A stretch of 64,000 bases of DNA, from the NCBI RefSeq assembly GCF_009828585.1, contig NZ_WSRZ01000011.1, positions 62,001 to 126,000 on the forward strand, read 5' to 3'. The number at the start of each line of letters is the position of its first letter. Positions within the stretch are counted from its first letter, which is position 1. This document shows, piece by piece, positions 61,894 through 64,000 of the stretch. Source of the stretch: Shewanella litoralis (GTDB lineage Bacteria > Pseudomonadota > Gammaproteobacteria > Enterobacterales > Shewanellaceae). A program made the position numbers and the translations under genes. The notes under the pieces were generated by a model. That model ran no database searches. It saw only the letters and a list, made by a program, of their open reading frames with translations, and was not told the DNA's origin.

Positions 61894-62204
61894 TACCAAT
61901 TCACTTTAATTATGTGACCAATCAGAGTCACTCAGATTGTTCAGTTTGAGGCGCATTGTTGAAATAATGGTTATTCCCTTCTAAGACGATGCAACAAAGA
62001 AATGAACGGTCTGAGTGTCTCCTGCAAGGCGGGTTTCTGTGCCTTCTATGCTGCTTAATAGCATTTTGACGTACGACTGCATGGATGCAGGAGGTAGAGC
62101 AACGCAGGAGCAGTTGCCGAGAGCAACTATGCCTTCAATTCTATTACTTGCCTAGAAGGCACAGAATTCCCGCTGAATGACCAGATAATTAATGGAATTG
62201 GTAT
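61894..62204. mobile_element. MITE-like element with terminal inverted repeats
   Basis: A ~311-bp non-coding element. The left end TACCAATTCACTTTAATTAT and right end (complement) TACCAATTCCATTAATTATC match, each running on to TGACCA/TGGTCA. A TTA trinucleotide flanks both ends as a possible target duplication. Inside, GCGGGTTTCTGTGCCTTCTA faces TAGAAGGCACAGAATTCCCGC, so the element can fold back on itself. No transposase is encoded. Confidence 0.75.
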
Positions 62205-62276
62205 TAATGCTCAAAATTTACCACTCCAATAATAAAAGGAAGCTTTCGCCTCCTCTCTTTATCCAACTAGCTAACA

Positions 62277-63857
62277 CTACTTACCGTCCATCGCTCGACG
62301 TTTTTTAAAGTCAGATTCTTCTAGCCATTTTGGCCAGTCGTTGTTGTTGGCAAGCTTTTCAATAATGTCACTGATTAAAGCGAGGTCTTGCTCGACTCCG
62401 CCTAAATTCCAGCTGGCATCATAATCGTCAGCACCTTGATGATATTTATGAGCAATATAATCTGGGTCAGTATCACCTAGGCTCATAAACATTAACCCTG
62501 GCACTCCTTGTTGGGCTAAGGCAAAGTGGTCTGAACGGAACATAAGGCCATTTTGTGGGCGAGGGTCTGCTTTTACAGTGCGCCCTTGTGCTTTGGCGGC
62601 ATCATCTAAATAGGTCTCTAACTCTGACACGCCCTGGCCATAACGCAGGATGTAATTAACACCTTTGCCAACGTTCATGCCGTCTATGTTTAAAAACGAT
62701 ACGAGTTGTTTGGTCGGTACAGGTGGATTGGCAGCAAAGTATTGCGCACCAATAAGGCCTGTTTCTTCTGCGGTAAAGGCTGCAAACAAAATAGAGCGTT
62801 TAGGGACTTTGTTTTGCGCTTTAAAATGACGCGCTAACTGTAATACCCCGGCAACACCTGAGGCATTATCGACAGCACCGTTTAAAATAACGGTCTTACC
62901 GTTTTCTACTGTCTTACCTAAATGATCCCAATGCGCATGCATAACTACCCATTCATCGGCTTGTGAACTGCCAGGTAAAATACCTGCTACGTTATAAGAG
63001 GTTGCCAATTCGATTTGGTTTTTGAGGGTTAAATTGGCTTTAAGTTTAAGTGGTATCGCTTTAAAACCTGGCTTTGCGGCGGTGAGTTTCAGAGTGTCGT
63101 AATCAAGGCCTGCTGCGCTAAATATTTTTTGTGCACCGTGATGTTGAACCCAGCCCATGACACCGATGTGAGATTGATTTTTGTGGTTATCCACTAAAGT
63201 ATATTTGGTATTGGTGTTGCTGTTTTCAACGACGTTCCAGCCGTAGGCTGCGGGTGCAGTTTCGTGCACAATAAACACCGCTTTGGCGCCCTGCCTTGCT
63301 GCTTCTTCGTACTTGTAAGTCCAGCGGCCATAGTAGGTCATGGCATTACCTTTAAAAACATCAGGGTCTTGAGTGGCAAAACCTGGGTCGTTAACTAGCA
63401 CAATAACCGTTTTGCCTTTCACATCAACATTGGCGTAATCGTTCCATTGATATTCTGGGGCATTGATACCGTACCCCACAAAAACAACGTCGCTGTTGTC
63501 TAATGACACTTGTGGCTGAATTTGTTCGGTGCGGGCGGTAAAGTCGCTGCCGTTATTTAGCACCACATCAGCAATGGTTAGCTGCATGGTTTGATCGGCA
63601 GTTATTTTAGCCATAGGCACTGCTTGACGGTAGCTGTCGCCAAAACCCGGTTTGAGCCCTATCGCTTTGTATGCTTTCTCTAAATACTCAACGGTCAATG
63701 TCTCGCCCTTAGACAAAGGCCCACGACCTTCAAATTCATCACTGGCAAGTGTTTCTACATCTTGGCGGTAGTTTTTTTCATCAAACTGAAACGGCGCGGC
63801 ATTTGCGCTTGGTAATAAAAAAACACCACACACCGCTAATAAACGAAAGGTATTCAC
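62277..63857 (-). CDS. Exported M28-family zinc aminopeptidase
   Basis: A 526-residue protein with a signal peptide (cleavage near PSANAAPF), a protease-associated insert (about 110-270) and an M28 peptidase domain. The zinc ligands and catalytic acid are visible: HAHWDHLG, GAVDNASGVAG, FAAFTAEETGLIGAQ, FLNIDGMN and RSDHFALAQ. It probably removes N-terminal residues from peptides in the periplasm or outside. The start is a GTG at 63857 with AAGGA eight bases upstream; the ATG at 63866 overlaps that ribosome-binding site. Confidence 0.92.
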   Translation of the reverse strand: MNTFRLLAVCGVFLLPSANAAPFQFDEKNYRQDVETLASDEFEGRGPLSKGETLTVEYLEKAYKAIGLKPGFGDSYRQAVPMAKITADQTMQLTIADVVLNNGSDFTARTEQIQPQVSLDNSDVVFVGYGINAPEYQWNDYANVDVKGKTVIVLVNDPGFATQDPDVFKGNAMTYYGRWTYKYEEAARQGAKAVFIVHETAPAAYGWNVVENSNTNTKYTLVDNHKNQSHIGVMGWVQHHGAQKIFSAAGLDYDTLKLTAAKPGFKAIPLKLKANLTLKNQIELATSYNVAGILPGSSQADEWVVMHAHWDHLGKTVENGKTVILNGAVDNASGVAGVLQLARHFKAQNKVPKRSILFAAFTAEETGLIGAQYFAANPPVPTKQLVSFLNIDGMNVGKGVNYILRYGQGVSELETYLDDAAKAQGRTVKADPRPQNGLMFRSDHFALAQQGVPGLMFMSLGDTDPDYIAHKYHQGADDYDASWNLGGVEQDLALISDIIEKLANNNDWPKWLEESDFKKRRAMDGK

Positions 63858-64000
63858 AGACAACATCCTTTGTTAAATATTAAGAAAATTTATTGTAACA
63901 GCTAGTTAGTAAATCGAAAGAAGTATATCTAGCCAAATAAAATCAAGACCAAGCGTACAAATCTACTTGACATATTATGTCCAAAAGCCTACCTTAAATA
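63858..64000. other. Promoter region at the right window edge
   Basis: AT-rich sequence upstream of the M28 peptidase gene. No further gene begins before the window ends. Confidence 0.4.

Overview
The window looks like Shewanella chromosome, probably a marine, polysaccharide-using species. This rests on protein families and on gene order: thiolase, metA, SDR, ompW, maiA, fumarylacetoacetase, tyrR, phhB, phhA, galE, NapF-type ferredoxin and bactofilin follow one another as I remember them in the S. oneidensis SO_1677-SO_1662 stretch. That comparison is from memory, not from an alignment. No rRNA, tRNA, CRISPR array or integrase was seen.

Region 1 (1-15515) is core metabolism. It holds a thiolase cut by the window edge with a LiuR-like operator, metA behind a long leader with tandem MetJ boxes, ompW with two FNR-like boxes, and a phenylalanine/tyrosine catabolic block (phhA-phhB, tyrR, fumarylacetoacetase, maiA) with TyrR-type boxes. 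galE, a NapF-like ferredoxin, a bactofilin, an ElyC/DUF2982 pair, mak and cysQ follow. The galE-ferredoxin junction is a 112-bp tandem duplication whose hairpin shows paired base changes.

Region 2 (15851-34525) is a beta-glucan (laminarin-like) utilisation locus: a GH16 lipoprotein, a GH3 lipoprotein and a FucP-type importer on the minus strand, divergent from a cytoplasmic GH1 enzyme, a GPH-family transporter and a LacI-family regulator, then a TonB-dependent receptor. Three copies of a palindromic LacI-type operator tie the arms together. The receptor is followed by five genes of unknown purpose: two flavin-dependent halogenase-like proteins, a SapC-family protein, a JmjC/cupin-type oxygenase-like protein and a second protein with 2OG-oxygenase-like residues.

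Region 3 (34527-53424) holds a DTW protein, a frameshifted LysE gene, an Old Yellow Enzyme, a SWIM-SNF2 helicase, and an ECF sigma/anti-sigma pair next to a DUF4331, Ig-like lipoprotein, TPR and HupE gene set. The sigma and DUF4331 genes share the promoter pattern TGCATCC-N16-CGT. A Kef-type antiporter, a diguanylate cyclase, and a divergent pair (RimK-like ATP-grasp ligase; GNAT-C39 peptidase fusion) follow.

Region 4 (53425-60450) is an AT-rich, repeat-rich accessory segment. It has 176-bp tandem repeats, a duplicated 3' end of the C39 gene, a LysM protein, and a three-gene set (DUF262 protein, DUF3696 AAA ATPase, unknown protein) bracketed by roughly 400-bp imperfect inverted repeats. The three-gene set looks like an undescribed or little-described defence system.

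Region 5 (60449-64000) holds a small secreted protein, a YHYH lipoprotein, a MITE-like element and an exported M28 peptidase.
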